From Bacteroidales bacterium (GTDB lineage: Bacteria > Bacteroidota > Bacteroidia > Bacteroidales > F082), in the NCBI GenBank assembly GCA_017553625.1, contig JAFZKP010000012.1:1-45843 (forward strand): DNA of 45,843 nt. Direction: 5' to 3'. Shown in pieces: positions 34,736 to 43,954 of the stretch; position 1 is the stretch's first letter; the number at the start of each line of letters is the position of its first letter. The position numbers and the translations under genes were made by a program. Under the pieces are notes generated by a model. It ran no database searches, was not told where the DNA came from, and was given only the letters and a program-made list of their open reading frames with translations.

Positions 34736-35189
34736 AAAATCCTGATTTTTCGGGCACAAAACCTTTCAAATCGACGCCGTTTTTCACAAGGTCGCGCACC
34801 ACTGTCGACGAAATGCAGCGCAGAGTCGGGTCGGATAGGAAAAACACCGTCTCAACCTCTGGATTGAGTTTCTTGTTAGCCTCAGCGACGATGCTCTCGT
34901 ATTCGAAATCGGTAGTGTTTCTCAGCCCACGGATGATGAAACCTGCGTTCAGTCTTTTACACAAATCGACAGTAAGTCCCTCATAGCTAACGACTTTTAC
35001 TTTCGGAAACTCGGCGAAAGTGTTTTCAATCCACTTGATTCTGTCTTCCAGCGGAAACTGATATTTCTTATCGATATTTACACCTATCGCGATAAAAATC
35101 TCGTCGAAAAGAGGCATTGCCTTCATCACAATATCCTCATGACCTCGCGTTATCGGGTCGAACGAACCTGCAAAAACTCCAATTTTCAT
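34725..35189 (-). CDS. coaD: Phosphopantetheine adenylyltransferase
   Basis: Penultimate step of coenzyme A synthesis: transfers AMP from ATP to 4'-phosphopantetheine. The 154-residue protein has the nucleotidyltransferase start FAGSFDPITRGH (TxxH at 14-17), the substrate loop, the RGLRNTTDFEYE motif and the ISSTVVRDL signature near 128. Size and motifs are canonical. It has a -7 box (TAAATTTGC) upstream and overlaps the thioredoxin-fold gene by 11 bases. The Nudix gene ends 36 bases upstream on the same strand. Confidence 0.96.
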   Translation of the reverse strand: MKIGVFAGSFDPITRGHEDIVMKAMPLFDEIFIAIGVNIDKKYQFPLEDRIKWIENTFAEFPKVKVVSYEGLTVDLCKRLNAGFIIRGLRNTTDFEYESIVAEANKKLNPEVETVFFLSDPTLRCISSTVVRDLVKNGVDLKGFVPEKSGFYEK

Positions 35190-35220
35190 GTGTCAGAATT
35201 TACACCTAATTAATAACGTG

Positions 35221-35228
35221 CAAATTTA
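35221..35228 (-). promoter_or_regulatory. -7 box of coaD
   Basis: Minus-strand TAAATTTG followed by C, 31 bases before the coaD ATG; it overlaps the last codon of the upstream Nudix gene. A TTG lies 23 bases further upstream, longer than the ideal spacing. Confidence 0.38.
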
Positions 35229-35831
35229 CAAAAAAATTGTTATTTCCGGCACAAGCGTTTTTAAAGATTCGAACGTATTCTTTTTGAAGTCTCCAACTCT
35301 TTCTTTATCAACAAGATAAACCTTTGAAATCCCTTCTTCTGTTTGAGGCACGTTTTTCATTCCTGATTTTGTCCGCATCAAGAACCAGCTTGTCTTTTTT
35401 ATAGTCCATTGGTTGTCAAGAAGATAGCAATGCCACGTTGACGGAAGTTCCTTAATTATCTCGAGGTCGGTGATGCCTGTCTCCTCCTCCACTTCGCGCA
35501 GTGCCGCCACTTCGGGGCTCTCTCCTTTTTCGATATGTCCTTTGGGAAGGTCAGGTATGCCATGCCGTTCGATTGCAACAAATTGATTGTCAATTATTAC
35601 CACGCCTCCTGCAGCAGGAGCCTGACGGAAAATATTTTTTATTGCGAAAGCCAGATCCTCGCCGTCGACATCGCCCAAATCAAGGAGTCCGACGGTCTCG
35701 TCATCAAGCCAATCGCTTATTTTTCCGACCAAATCGTCGCAATTTTTAATACATTTATTATCAACAGATAACAATTTTTCGCAAAAATTATTTGCCGTCA
35801 ACGTCCGATTATTACAAAAAAGTCTGTACAT
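35226..35831 (-). CDS. Nudix hydrolase
   Basis: A 201-residue protein with an N-terminal unknown part (about 1-72) and a C-terminal Nudix domain. The Nudix box is complete at 98-120: G-x5-E-x7-REVEEETGI. The preceding LPKGHIEKGE is like that of NTP/diadenosine-polyphosphate or 8-oxo-type hydrolases, but the substrate cannot be told. Start ATG 35831 (MYRLFCNNR) is chosen; the upstream in-frame GTG (35837) is not supported. The start codon overlaps the -7 box of the divergent pyrE promoter. I recall a Nudix gene next to pyrE in many Bacteroidetes, which suggests a link to nucleotide pools. Confidence 0.9.
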   Translation of the reverse strand: MYRLFCNNRTLTANNFCEKLLSVDNKCIKNCDDLVGKISDWLDDETVGLLDLGDVDGEDLAFAIKNIFRQAPAAGGVVIIDNQFVAIERHGIPDLPKGHIEKGESPEVAALREVEEETGITDLEIIKELPSTWHCYLLDNQWTIKKTSWFLMRTKSGMKNVPQTEEGISKVYLVDKERVGDFKKNTFESLKTLVPEITIFL

Positions 35832-35834
35832 TTG
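35827..35834 (+). promoter_or_regulatory. -7 box of pyrE, overlapping the Nudix start codon
   Basis: TACATTTG followed by C matches TAnnTTTGc and lies 19 bases before the pyrE ATG, predicting a leader of only about 12 bases. The minus-strand Nudix ATG (plus 35829-35831) is inside this box. Confidence 0.45.
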
Positions 35835-35853
35835 CACAAAAATTTATTCAATT

Positions 35854-36507
35854 ATGAACGAAAAAGAGACCGCTTTAGCATTAGCGAATTTCCTGCTGCA
35901 AATTAAAGCAATAAAATTGAATCCTGCAAGTCCTTTTACATGGGCGAGCGGATTGAAATCCCCGATTTATTGTGACAACCGCGTCACGCTGTCGTATCCG
36001 CATATCAGGACCTTCATCCGCGAGGCTTTTGTGAAGATGTGCGTCGCCAACTTTGGTAAGCCCGACCTCATCGCAGGCGTGGCGACAGGCGGCATACCGC
36101 AAGGCGCTTTGGTGGCTCAGGAGCTCGGTCTCCCGTTCTGCTACGTGCGCTCGGAAGCCAAGTCGCACGGACTCAACAACCAAGTTGAAGGCGTGGTGCC
36201 GCAGGGCGCGTCGGTGGTGGTGGTCGAAGACCTCGTATCCACAGGAAAATCAAGCCTTGCAGCCGTTGAGGCACTGCGCGAGAAAGGCGCCAACGTGAAA
36301 GGCATGATGGCGATTTTCACCTACCAGCTCGACGCCGCGGCAGAGGCGTTCAAGAAAGCTGAATGCGACCTTGTGACAATAAGCAATTACGAGTCATTGA
36401 TACAAAAAGCCGTTGAGGAAAACTACGTTAGCGACGACCAGATGCAGTCGCTGATGGAATGGAGAAAAAGCCCACAGGCGTGGTCGGAGGCACATCAGAC
36501 ATGTTAA
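35854..36507 (+). CDS. pyrE: Orotate phosphoribosyltransferase
   Basis: Converts orotate plus PRPP to OMP in de novo pyrimidine synthesis. The 217-residue protein has the N-terminal WASGLKSPIYCDNR substrate segment, GVATGGIPQGALVAQELGLPFCYVR, the flexible-loop lysines (SEAKSHGLNNQVEG) and the 13-residue PRPP motif VVVVEDLVSTGKS at about 119-131. Complete and typical. The stop codon lies inside the start of the following gene (ATGTTAA), so the SRPBCC gene is translationally coupled. Confidence 0.96.
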   Translation: MNEKETALALANFLLQIKAIKLNPASPFTWASGLKSPIYCDNRVTLSYPHIRTFIREAFVKMCVANFGKPDLIAGVATGGIPQGALVAQELGLPFCYVRSEAKSHGLNNQVEGVVPQGASVVVVEDLVSTGKSSLAAVEALREKGANVKGMMAIFTYQLDAAAEAFKKAECDLVTISNYESLIQKAVEENYVSDDQMQSLMEWRKSPQAWSEAHQTC

Positions 36508-36890
36508 TTCAGTCACAATACGTAGACAACAGCAGAAGCGAACAGGAGTTTTTCGCCATCGTCAGCGACATGCGCAACATCCCGGCACTGCTGCCTGAAC
36601 AGGTCATCAACGTGCAGGCTAACGAGGACAACCTCTCGTTCACCGTGCAGGGAATGGGCAGCATCGCATTACGCGTAAGTCAAAGAATAACATACAGTTT
36701 AGTGCAATTGATGCCTGTCGGGAAAACACCGTTCCCGTTCGTTTTAAGCATCAAAATAGCAGGACTTGGAAACAACTGCCGCGTGATGTATGAAATAGAC
36801 GCCGAGCTCAACCCGCTCATGGCAATGATGGCTAAACGTCCGCTTCAGAATCTCGTCGACATGATGGCGGGAAAAACTGCAACTCTTTAA
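36501..36890 (+). CDS. SRPBCC-fold (START-like) protein
   Basis: A 129-residue protein with a predicted helix-grip fold: MLIQSQYVDNSRSEQEFFAIVSDMRNI is the first strand and helix, followed by alternating strands (FTVQGMGSIALRVSQRITY, FPFVLSIKIAGLGNN, RVMYEIDAELN) and a long C-terminal helix (MAMMAKRPLQNLVDMMAGK). This pattern fits the SRPBCC superfamily of small-ligand or lipid-binding proteins; ligand unknown. ATG 36501 overlaps the pyrE stop by 7 bases; the longer in-frame ATG at 36459 would lie deep inside pyrE. The 3' end overlaps the convergent birA by 59 bases. Confidence 0.8.
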   Translation: MLIQSQYVDNSRSEQEFFAIVSDMRNIPALLPEQVINVQANEDNLSFTVQGMGSIALRVSQRITYSLVQLMPVGKTPFPFVLSIKIAGLGNNCRVMYEIDAELNPLMAMMAKRPLQNLVDMMAGKTATL

Positions 36891-37608
36891 CGTCACAAAC
36901 GTTTTCGGCTCCTTCTTTGTCTCGAAGAAGGAGTCGTCCGTATTTGTCAAAACCATTGATAATCATCGTCTTTACTTGGTTATGATAAAAATATTCAGCC
37001 CATTTTCCAAAACGATACGACTTTGAAATATATTTCTCGTTGATTTCTTCACATTTTTGTTCAAAACGAAGACTTTCAACAGCCTCTTTTATCTTGACAA
37101 TCAATCTGTTAAGAAGATTATCAAAGTCATAATCATTTCCTGTTATCATTTTCAGGGAAATCGGGTTCGGAATATCTTTTGAAAACTCTATCTGATTGAC
37201 ATTCAAGCCAATACCTATAATAGAAACGCCCATTTTTTTGCCTTCAATTGTGTTTTGAATCAACATTCCGGCAAGTTTACTGTCATCGAAATAAATATCG
37301 TTGGGCCATTTTATAAAAATACTCTGATTATCAATGATTTCGCTTAAAGTCTCATAAATGGCAACCGAAACGGCTTGCGAGATTTTAAACTGGTTTTCAG
37401 CATCCAAGAAATTGACATTCAATGCGATACTGAATAAAAGATTCTTTCCCGCCTCGCTCTCCCAACGGTTTTTGTCCATCCCGCGCCCCGCCGTCTGATG
37501 AGAAGCCACCACAACCATATCCGCAATGTCATTTTTTTCGGAAATTTTGTCATAAAGATAGACATTCGTCGAATTCAGCTCATCAAAATATAAAATTTTC
37601 AGCGCCAT
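36832..37608 (-). CDS. birA: Biotin--[acetyl-CoA-carboxylase] ligase, short form
   Basis: Attaches biotin to biotin carboxyl carrier protein through biotinyl-AMP. The 258-residue product begins MALKILYFDELNSTN, has the biotinyl-AMP loop HQTAGRGMDKNRWES (GRGR-type), FIKWPNDIYFDDSKLAGMLIQ with the lysine for catalysis, GIGLNVNQ and the C-terminal SH3-like domain. The N-terminal DNA-binding HTH of E. coli BirA is missing, so it is an enzyme only, not a repressor. ATG 37608 fits the family start; a longer open frame to 37797 runs through the rsfS promoter and is discarded. Confidence 0.92.
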   Translation of the reverse strand: MALKILYFDELNSTNVYLYDKISEKNDIADMVVVASHQTAGRGMDKNRWESEAGKNLLFSIALNVNFLDAENQFKISQAVSVAIYETLSEIIDNQSIFIKWPNDIYFDDSKLAGMLIQNTIEGKKMGVSIIGIGLNVNQIEFSKDIPNPISLKMITGNDYDFDNLLNRLIVKIKEAVESLRFEQKCEEINEKYISKSYRFGKWAEYFYHNQVKTMIINGFDKYGRLLLRDKEGAENVCDVKELQFFPPSCRRDSEADV

Positions 37609-37642
37609 TTTTGAAAAAATTTTTACTAATTCATTTAAAAAA

Positions 37643-37650
37643 CAAAAATA
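37643..37650 (-). promoter_or_regulatory. -7 box of birA
   Basis: Minus-strand TATTTTTG, 34 bases upstream of the birA ATG at 37608. The -33 half is not evident. It lies 22 bases from the -33 TTG of the divergent rsfS promoter. Confidence 0.36.
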
Positions 37651-37672
37651 AATAAATTTTATTAAATACATA

Positions 37673-37703
37673 TTGGAAGCTTCAAATTTTATAAGTATCT
37701 TTG
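37673..37703 (+). promoter_or_regulatory. Promoter of the rsfS-ftsH-LUD operon
   Basis: TTG at 37673-37675, a 20-base spacer and TATCTTTG followed by C at 37696-37703: both boxes match the Bacteroidetes consensus. The start point would be near 37710, so the leader before the rsfS ATG (37719) is under 10 bases. Confidence 0.66.
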
Positions 37704-37718
37704 CAAAAATTTTTTTAA

Positions 37719-38090
37719 ATGAGAATAAGACACGAAAACGACAATACCGAAGAAGTCTTGACAACGATAGTTGAGACCATGTTGGAGAGCAAAGCAAGTG
37801 GAGTTACATCATTGGATATGAGAGAGTTACAGTCAGCTGTAACAGATTATTTCGTAATATGCCATGCCCAGTCTAAGACACAGGTAAACGCCATTGCGGA
37901 GAAAATCATCGACAACGTCCGCAACAAGCTTCACGTTCATGTGTATCATGAGGAGGGCTTTGAAAATTCGGAATGGATTTTGTTGGATTATGTTGACGTG
38001 GTGGTTCACATCTTCCTTCAGGAGAAACGCGATTTCTACAGACTGGAAGACTTGTGGGCTGACGCGGAGAGAAAGAATTATGAGGATTAA
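37719..38090 (+). CDS. rsfS: Ribosome silencing factor RsfS
   Basis: Binds ribosomal protein uL14 and blocks subunit joining, reducing translation in starvation. The 123-residue protein shows the family pattern: SGVTSLDMRELQSAVTDYFVICHAQSKTQVNAIAEKI, then the diagnostic GFENSEWILLDYVDVVVHIFLQEKRDFYRLEDLW. Complete. Eleven bases separate it from ftsH. Together with birA, pyrE and the Nudix gene it forms a neighbourhood that I recall as conserved in Bacteroidetes. Confidence 0.95.
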   Translation: MRIRHENDNTEEVLTTIVETMLESKASGVTSLDMRELQSAVTDYFVICHAQSKTQVNAIAEKIIDNVRNKLHVHVYHEEGFENSEWILLDYVDVVVHIFLQEKRDFYRLEDLWADAERKNYED

Positions 38091-38101
38091 TTTTACTAAC
38101 A

Positions 38102-40102
38102 ATGGCAGAAAACAAGAATCCATTTCAAAATTTCAATGATAACAACAATAAACCGAAGAAAAAGATTGGTTTTTATTGGGTTTACATCATCCTGATAGCG
38201 TTTTTCCTCGGTTCGATAGTGTTCAGCGGCACTTCAAATTCGACAAAGACCACCAATATGGCGGATCTGACCAAGATGCTCCGTGACGGCGATGTCGAGA
38301 AGATTGAGCTTGTGAACGGCAAGACCGCTGAGATTTACTTGAACGAGCAAGGTATCAGAAAATATTTTCCAAACGAAAAGCCTCAGGTGTTCGGGAAAAC
38401 GCCGAATTATGTCCTCAACGTTTCGGAAGACCGTCTTTACACCAAGGTTGACGAGGCTCAGCAAGGACTTTCCAACCCTATCGAGGTCATTCCTGTGGAG
38501 CGACACAACTGGGTTGGCGAAATTGTCAGTTGGATAGTGCCGTTATTGTTGCTCGTGGGATTCTGGATTCTCATCATGCGCCGCATGAACGGCGGCTCAG
38601 GCATGGGCGGCGGACAGATTTTCAGCATCGGGAAGTCGAAGGCGCAACTTTACGACCAGGAAAAAGACACCAAGACCACATTCAAAGACGTGGCAGGTCT
38701 CGAAGAAGCCAAGGAAGAGGTGATGGAAATCGTTGACTTCCTCAAGAATCCTAACAGATACACACGTTTAGGCGGCAAGATTCCGAAAGGCGTTCTACTC
38801 GTGGGTCCTCCTGGCACCGGCAAGACATTATTGGCAAAATCAGTGGCTGGCGAGGCCAACGTGCCGTTTTTCAGCATCTCAGGCTCCGACTTCGTCGAGA
38901 TGTTCGTGGGCGTGGGCGCCTCACGTGTGCGCGACCTTTTCAGTCAGGCTAAAGCGAAATCACCTTGCATAATTTTCATCGATGAAATCGACGCCATCGG
39001 ACGCGCAAGGGGTAAAAACATTGTCAGTGGCGGCAACGACGAGCGCGAAAGCACTCTGAACCAGCTGCTTACCGAGATGGACGGCTTCGGCACCAACTCG
39101 GGCGTGATAGTGCTGGCTGCCACCAACCGCGCCGACATCCTCGACAAAGCCTTGATGCGCGCCGGACGTTTCGACCGCCAGATTTACGTCGAGTTACCCG
39201 ACTTGAACGGCCGTCGTGAGATTTTCGAGGTGCACATGCGCGGCTTGAAACTCGGCAAAGACGTCGACAAAGAGTTCCTGGCAAAACAGACTCCAGGATT
39301 CTCTGGCGCCGACATCGCCAACGTCTGCAACGAAGCGGCTCTCATCGCGGCACGCCGTAACAAGGAAAGCATAGAAAAACAAGACTTCCTCGACGCCATC
39401 GACCGTATCGTTGGCGGTCTGGAGAAGAAGAACTCCGTGATAACACCTTCCGAAAAGAAAGTCATCGCCTTCCATGAAGCCGGACACGCCACCACAAGCT
39501 GGATGCTCGAACACGCACATCCGCTGGTGAAAGTGACCATCGTGCCACGAGGCAAGGCACTCGGCGCGGCCTGGTACCTGCCCGACGAGAGGCAGATAAC
39601 AACAAAAGAGCAGATGTATCATGAGATGATTGCAACATTAGGCGGCCGCGCCGCAGAACAAATCATCTTCGGAAAGATATCGACAGGAGCCTTGAACGAC
39701 CTCGAAAAGGTGTCGAAACAAGCTCACGCCATGGTGATGTACTACGGCCTCGACGAGAAAATAGGCAACGTAAGCTATTATGACTCAACAGGTCAGCAAG
39801 ATTACGCCTTCACAAAGCCTTTCAGCGAGAAGACAGCTGAGAAGATTGACGAAGAGGTGAGCAAACTCATCGAAGGTGCTTATCAGGAAGCACTGCGCAT
39901 CCTCAACGAGCACAAGGAAGGACTTACAAAACTTGCCGAAAAGCTTATCGACAAAGAAGTTATCTTCACCGACGACCTTGTCACCATCTTCGGCGAACGT
40001 CCGTGGAAACGCGAAGAGAGAAATTTCAAAAGACGTAACGAGGAAAAGCCTGAAGAAAACAACGAACAAACTTTTAATCCGGAAAACACTTCAATAGCAT
40101 AA
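38102..40102 (+). CDS. ftsH: ATP-dependent zinc metalloprotease FtsH
   Basis: Membrane-bound AAA+ protease that degrades misfolded membrane proteins and short-lived regulators. The 666-residue protein has membrane helices at about 23-42 and 139-159 flanking a periplasmic domain, the AAA+ module with Walker A GPPGTGKT (235-242), Walker B IFIDEID (291-297) and the second region of homology ([19 protein letters not shown], 341-359), and the protease domain with the zinc site HEAGH (458-462). The third zinc ligand is expected in the [10 protein letters not shown] region. All motifs are intact. The charged C-terminal tail (EKPEENNEQ) is disposable in the family. It lies between rsfS and the LUD gene. 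Confidence 0.97.
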   Translation: MAENKNPFQNFNDNNNKPKKKIGFYWVYIILIAFFLGSIVFSGTSNSTKTTNMADLTKMLRDGDVEKIELVNGKTAEIYLNEQGIRKYFPNEKPQVFGKTPNYVLNVSEDRLYTKVDEAQQGLSNPIEVIPVERHNWVGEIVSWIVPLLLLVGFWILIMRRMNGGSGMGGGQIFSIGKSKAQLYDQEKDTKTTFKDVAGLEEAKEEVMEIVDFLKNPNRYTRLGGKIPKGVLLVGPPGTGKTLLAKSVAGEANVPFFSISGSDFVEMFVGVGASRVRDLFSQAKAKSPCIIFIDEIDAIGRARGKNIVSGGNDERESTLNQLLTEMDGFGTNSGVIVLAATNRADILDKALMRAGRFDRQIYVELPDLNGRREIFEVHMRGLKLGKDVDKEFLAKQTPGFSGADIANVCNEAALIAARRNKESIEKQDFLDAIDRIVGGLEKKNSVITPSEKKVIAFHEAGHATTSWMLEHAHPLVKVTIVPRGKALGAAWYLPDERQITTKEQMYHEMIATLGGRAAEQIIFGKISTGALNDLEKVSKQAHAMVMYYGLDEKIGNVSYYDSTGQQDYAFTKPFSEKTAEKIDEEVSKLIEGAYQEALRILNEHKEGLTKLAEKLIDKEVIFTDDLVTIFGERPWKREERNFKRRNEEKPEENNEQTFNPENTSIA

Positions 40103-40105
40103 GTC

Positions 40106-40777
40106 ATGAAAATATTCTCGTTCGGAAATCTCAGTGAGCGTACCAACAAGGAACAAATCCTTGCGAAGGTGCGTGAGGCTGTTATGGCTAAGGACGAGAA
40201 CATTTTTTCTGACGTGAACATGCAGTGTGACACATGGACACCGTTCAAGGAAGAGGACGGTGCCGACTTCACCTTCGTGGAGCGTTTCAAGGATAACGGC
40301 GGTATCTTCATTTACTTCGAGAGCCAGCAGGATTTCATTGAGGCGATGAAACAGTACATCGTTGAGAATCAATGGGAACCGCTATGCAGCACGAGTATGA
40401 AGATGGAAAACATTTTCAAGGACTCAGGAATCGAGCTTTGCCGCGACTACACTTCTAAACGCAAAAAGACCGTGAGCATCACCGACTGCGAATGCCTTGT
40501 GGCACACACTGGCAGCGTGGTCTTGACCGACAAATGTGCAGGCTCACGAGTGGCATATTCCAACACCGACGTGTTGCTGGTTTACGCTTCGCCGAATCAG
40601 ATTGTAGCGAGCATGAAAGACGCAATAAAGCTATTGAAAGACAAATACCAAAACCACAGACCGACCGAGACCGTGTTCATCAACGGAGCAAGCAAAAGCA
40701 CCGAGATTGACAATCAATTAGTTATCGGCGCACAAGGTATTAAACAAATCGCGTTGTTCCTGGTTGAGGAAGAATAA
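40106..40777 (+). CDS. LUD-domain (LutC/YkgG-like) protein
   Basis: A 223-residue cytoplasmic protein whose C-terminal two thirds match the LUD domain found in LutC, a subunit of the iron-sulfur lactate-utilisation complex: the core strand CECLVAHTGSVVLTDKCAGSRVA and the closing RPTETVFINGASKSTEIDNQLVIGAQG, where the K(S/A)xDI(E)xxxVxGxHGP motif of LutC is partly kept (GAQG in place of GxHG). No lutA or lutB partner is nearby, so a lactate role is doubtful. It starts 3 bases after ftsH and is the last gene of this unit; I recall the ftsH-LUD pairing as common in Bacteroidetes. Confidence 0.82.
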   Translation: MKIFSFGNLSERTNKEQILAKVREAVMAKDENIFSDVNMQCDTWTPFKEEDGADFTFVERFKDNGGIFIYFESQQDFIEAMKQYIVENQWEPLCSTSMKMENIFKDSGIELCRDYTSKRKKTVSITDCECLVAHTGSVVLTDKCAGSRVAYSNTDVLLVYASPNQIVASMKDAIKLLKDKYQNHRPTETVFINGASKSTEIDNQLVIGAQGIKQIALFLVEEE

Positions 40778-40787
40778 ATAACTTACC

Positions 40788-41204
40788 CTATTTTGACTTG
40801 CTATTATCATTCAATATTTCTTTGAATTCCAAGAAATACTGGTGAACTTTCATATCAAACTGTCTTATGAAATTCTGGTATTCAGGACTGTCAACAACAT
40901 ACGCCGATGCCATTTCATCACGTTTCTTGTCAAGCACCTCGAATGATATTTTGGAAACCGCCTTCTCCACATTCTCATGATTATCAATGCATTCCTTGAG
41001 AATCTTGTCATAATAGGCGGTGATGTAATCATCGGCCTGCTCAATCAGCGACTTCTGCTTCTCCAAAGAATAGACATGGTTTTCCAAAACCGTTTCATTT
41101 TTCGACAATTGTATCGTCAAAAACACAGCAGCCGCAACGATTACCGCAACTATCAGAATCACCCATCCGAGGCGCAATTTGATGTCAAAAAGATCTGATT
41201 TCAT
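40788..41204 (-). CDS. Small single-pass membrane protein with coiled coil, unknown function
   Basis: A 138-residue protein of unknown family. A short N-terminus ([14 protein letters not shown]) leads into one membrane helix at about 13-33 ([19 protein letters not shown]), followed by an extracytoplasmic, highly charged helical part with a coiled-coil stretch ([20 protein letters not shown]). No cysteine or known motif beyond one cysteine near residue 70. The ATG overlaps the valS stop (ATGA, 41201-41204), so it is coupled to valyl-tRNA synthetase. The stop is 10 bases from the end of the convergent LUD gene with no terminator between. Confidence 0.75.
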   Translation of the reverse strand: MKSDLFDIKLRLGWVILIVAVIVAAAVFLTIQLSKNETVLENHVYSLEKQKSLIEQADDYITAYYDKILKECIDNHENVEKAVSKISFEVLDKKRDEMASAYVVDSPEYQNFIRQFDMKVHQYFLEFKEILNDNSKSK

Positions 41205-43828
41205 TTTTTCAAACCCTTGATCTGTTGTTCAAGAACCGCAATCTTCGCTTCGGCGTCAGTTTTTTTCTTACGTTCCTTGTCGACGACGGCTGCAGGAGCC
41301 CCGTTAACGAATTTCTCGTTCGAGAGTTTAGCCTCCACCGATTTCAAGAACCCTTGGGCGTATTTCAGCTCTTCCTCCAGTTTCTTTAACTCCGCCTCAG
41401 TGTCGACAGAATCAGTCACCGGAATGAAATACTCCTTCGAACGCACTATGAATCCGAAAGCGTCTTGTGGTTTTTCAGTAGTGTATATTATTGATTTAAC
41501 GTTAGTTAACTTTTCAATAATGCAGTCAAAATCTTTGTTTGCACTGCCGTTGTCGATGACAACCAAATCCAACGCCTCTTTGAACGAGATGTTCTTTTCG
41601 GCACGAATCTTACGGATGTTGTTGATGACATCCATGGTGAAATCAAACTGTGCAAGCACCTGATTGTCAACAGCTTTTTCTTTTGGTTGCTGTGCGATGA
41701 TGATATCGTCGCCGTCTTTTCGCTCTTCGAGGTTATGATAGATTTCCTCGGTGATGAACGGCATGAACGGATGCAGGAGTTTCATCAAATTTTCAAAGAA
41801 AGTCACTGTGGCTCTGTATGTTACACCGTCAACAGCCTGTCCCATCGGGGCTTTAACCATCTCGAGATACCATGAGCAGAAGTCGTCCCAAGTGAGTTTG
41901 TAAACACCCATCAAGGCATCGGAGAGACGATACTTCTCGAAATTATCGTTCATCTCAGCCAAGACCTGGTTGTAACGCGCGTCAAACCATTTCATTGCCA
42001 TCTTCGCAGTGTCAGGTTGAGCGGCTTTTTCATCGACCGTCCAGCCTTTCACGAGACGGAGAGCGTTCCAGATTTTGTTGCAGAAATTACGTCCCTGCTC
42101 GCACAACGCCACGTCGAACAAAATATCGTTTCCGGCAGGAGCCGAGAGCAACATTCCCATACGAACGCCGTCAGCACCGTAGTTCTCTATGAGTTCAATC
42201 GGGTCAGGAGAATTTCCCAATGATTTCGACATCTTACGACCAAGCTTGTCGCGCACGATACCAGTGAAATACACGTTGTGGAACGGCACTTTCGCCTCGT
42301 ACTCCTCGCCTGCCATAATCATTCTGGCAACCCAGAAGAAAATGATATCAGGAGCGGTGATGAGGTCGTTGGTCGGGTAATAATATTTGAACTCGGCATT
42401 GTTCGGGTCAAGGATTCCGTTGAACAACGAGAGAGGCCACAACCATGAACTGAACCATGTGTCCAAAGCATCGTTATCCTGACGCAAGTCGTTAATTGTC
42501 AAATTGTTATCACCTGTCTTTTCTTTTGCCAAAGCCAAAGCTTCCTCTGGTGTTTCGGCAACAACAAATCCGCCTTGTGGCAGATAATACGCCGGAATCT
42601 GATGACCCCACCACAACTGACGGCTTATGCACCAATCCTTGATATTCTCGAGCCAATGGCGGTAAAGGTTGACATATTTTGCAGGATAGAACTGAATTTC
42701 GCCGTCCTCAACAGGCTTGAGCGCTATCTGGGCAAGGTGTTCCATCTTGAGGAACCACTGCATTGAGAGCTTCGGCTCAATAGGGACGTTGGTGCGCTCC
42801 GAATAACCCACCTTATTATTATAGTCTTCAACTTTTTCGAGAAGGTCGGCTTCTTTCAAGTCAATGACGATTTGTTTACGCACCGCCTCACGGTCCATTC
42901 CGACGTACATTCCGGCAGCCTCGCTAATGGTTGCATCGTCGTTGAAGATATTGATACTCTGGAGGTTATGTTTCTCACCGAGCATATAGTCGTTCACGTC
43001 GTGCGCAGGAGTGACTTTCAAGCAACCTGTACCAAATTCGATGTCGACATATTCATCTTCGATGACTGGAATAACGCGATTCACCAGTGGGACAATGACT
43101 TTCTTGCCCTTAAGATGCTGGTTTTTAGGGTCATTCGGGTTGATACACATGGCAGTATCGCCCATGATTGTCTCAGGACGGGTTGTCGCCACGACAGCGT
43201 AGCCGTTTTCGCCTTCTATTTTATATCTGAGGTAATAAAGCTTGCTATGTTCCTCTTTATAAACGACTTCCTCATCGCTCAAAGCCGTGAGAGCCTTCGG
43301 GTCCCAGTTGACCATACGCACGCCGCGGTAAATCAAGCCTTTTTTATAAAGGTCGCAGAACACGCGGATAACGCTTTTCGAGCGGATCTCGTCCATTGTA
43401 AACGAGGTGCGTTCCCAGTCGCATGAAGCGCCGAGTTTGCGGAGCTGTTTCAAGATTATGCCGCCGTGCTCGTGTGTCCAGTCCCAAGCATGTTTGAGGA
43501 ACTCATCACGTCCGATGTCGGTCTTCTTGATTCCTTGCTGAGCCAGTTTGTTCACCACTTTAGCTTCTGTCGCAATTGAAGCATGGTCGGTGCCAGGCAC
43601 CCAGCAGGCGTTCTTGCCCTGCATACGCGCACGGCGCACCAGGACGTCCTGAATCGTGTTGTTGAGCATGTGACCCATGTGAAGCACGCCAGTAACATTC
43701 GGTGGCGGAATCACGATGGTGTAAGGTTCACGCTCGTCAGGCGTTGAATGAAAATAATTCTTCTCGATCCAGTGTTCGTACCATTTCTCCTCAGTGGTCT
43801 GCGGACTATATTTGCTCGATAATTCCAT
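41201..43828 (-). CDS. valS: Valyl-tRNA synthetase
   Basis: Class I synthetase charging tRNA-Val, with editing of Thr. The 875-residue protein has the HIGH-type motif [18 protein letters not shown] (about 40-56), the CP1 editing domain ([28 protein letters not shown]), KMSKS at about 530 ([15 protein letters not shown]), the anticodon-binding region and the C-terminal coiled coil (about 810-875, [19 protein letters not shown]) typical of ValRS. All motifs are intact. It is divergent from the POT transporter, with opposing -7 boxes in the 126-base gap. Confidence 0.97.
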   Translation of the reverse strand: MELSSKYSPQTTEEKWYEHWIEKNYFHSTPDEREPYTIVIPPPNVTGVLHMGHMLNNTIQDVLVRRARMQGKNACWVPGTDHASIATEAKVVNKLAQQGIKKTDIGRDEFLKHAWDWTHEHGGIILKQLRKLGASCDWERTSFTMDEIRSKSVIRVFCDLYKKGLIYRGVRMVNWDPKALTALSDEEVVYKEEHSKLYYLRYKIEGENGYAVVATTRPETIMGDTAMCINPNDPKNQHLKGKKVIVPLVNRVIPVIEDEYVDIEFGTGCLKVTPAHDVNDYMLGEKHNLQSINIFNDDATISEAAGMYVGMDREAVRKQIVIDLKEADLLEKVEDYNNKVGYSERTNVPIEPKLSMQWFLKMEHLAQIALKPVEDGEIQFYPAKYVNLYRHWLENIKDWCISRQLWWGHQIPAYYLPQGGFVVAETPEEALALAKEKTGDNNLTINDLRQDNDALDTWFSSWLWPLSLFNGILDPNNAEFKYYYPTNDLITAPDIIFFWVARMIMAGEEYEAKVPFHNVYFTGIVRDKLGRKMSKSLGNSPDPIELIENYGADGVRMGMLLSAPAGNDILFDVALCEQGRNFCNKIWNALRLVKGWTVDEKAAQPDTAKMAMKWFDARYNQVLAEMNDNFEKYRLSDALMGVYKLTWDDFCSWYLEMVKAPMGQAVDGVTYRATVTFFENLMKLLHPFMPFITEEIYHNLEERKDGDDIIIAQQPKEKAVDNQVLAQFDFTMDVINNIRKIRAEKNISFKEALDLVVIDNGSANKDFDCIIEKLTNVKSIIYTTEKPQDAFGFIVRSKEYFIPVTDSVDTEAELKKLEEELKYAQGFLKSVEAKLSNEKFVNGAPAAVVDKERKKKTDAEAKIAVLEQQIKGLKK

Positions 43829-43847
43829 TTTTGAAAATTTAGAGTTG

Positions 43848-43855
43848 CAAAATTA
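43848..43855 (-). promoter_or_regulatory. -7 box of valS
   Basis: Minus-strand TAATTTTG followed by C, 19 bases before the valS ATG at 43828, giving a very short leader. No spaced TTG is evident. Confidence 0.45.
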
Positions 43856-43864
43856 CGATTTTTC

Positions 43865-43896
43865 TTGTTTGAATTAAAACTTTTTTATTATTTTTG
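43865..43896 (+). promoter_or_regulatory. Promoter of the POT transporter
   Basis: TTG at 43865-43867, a 21-base spacer, and TATTTTTG at 43889-43896 fit the two-box Bacteroidetes promoter. The leader would be about 50 bases to the ATG at 43955. Confidence 0.55.
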
Positions 43897-43954
43897 TACG
43901 ATTTTTTGATTGAAAAACGAGAAAAATTTCATGTATAATTAAAAATTTAAGTCT

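Noticed and set aside
37609-37797. N-terminal extension of birA to 37797
   Set aside because: It would cross the rsfS promoter and the rsfS start and adds 63 residues not seen in short BirA proteins.
40106-40777. Lactate-utilisation operon (lutABC)
   Set aside because: Only the LutC-like subunit is present; no iron-sulfur LutA or LutB partner lies nearby.
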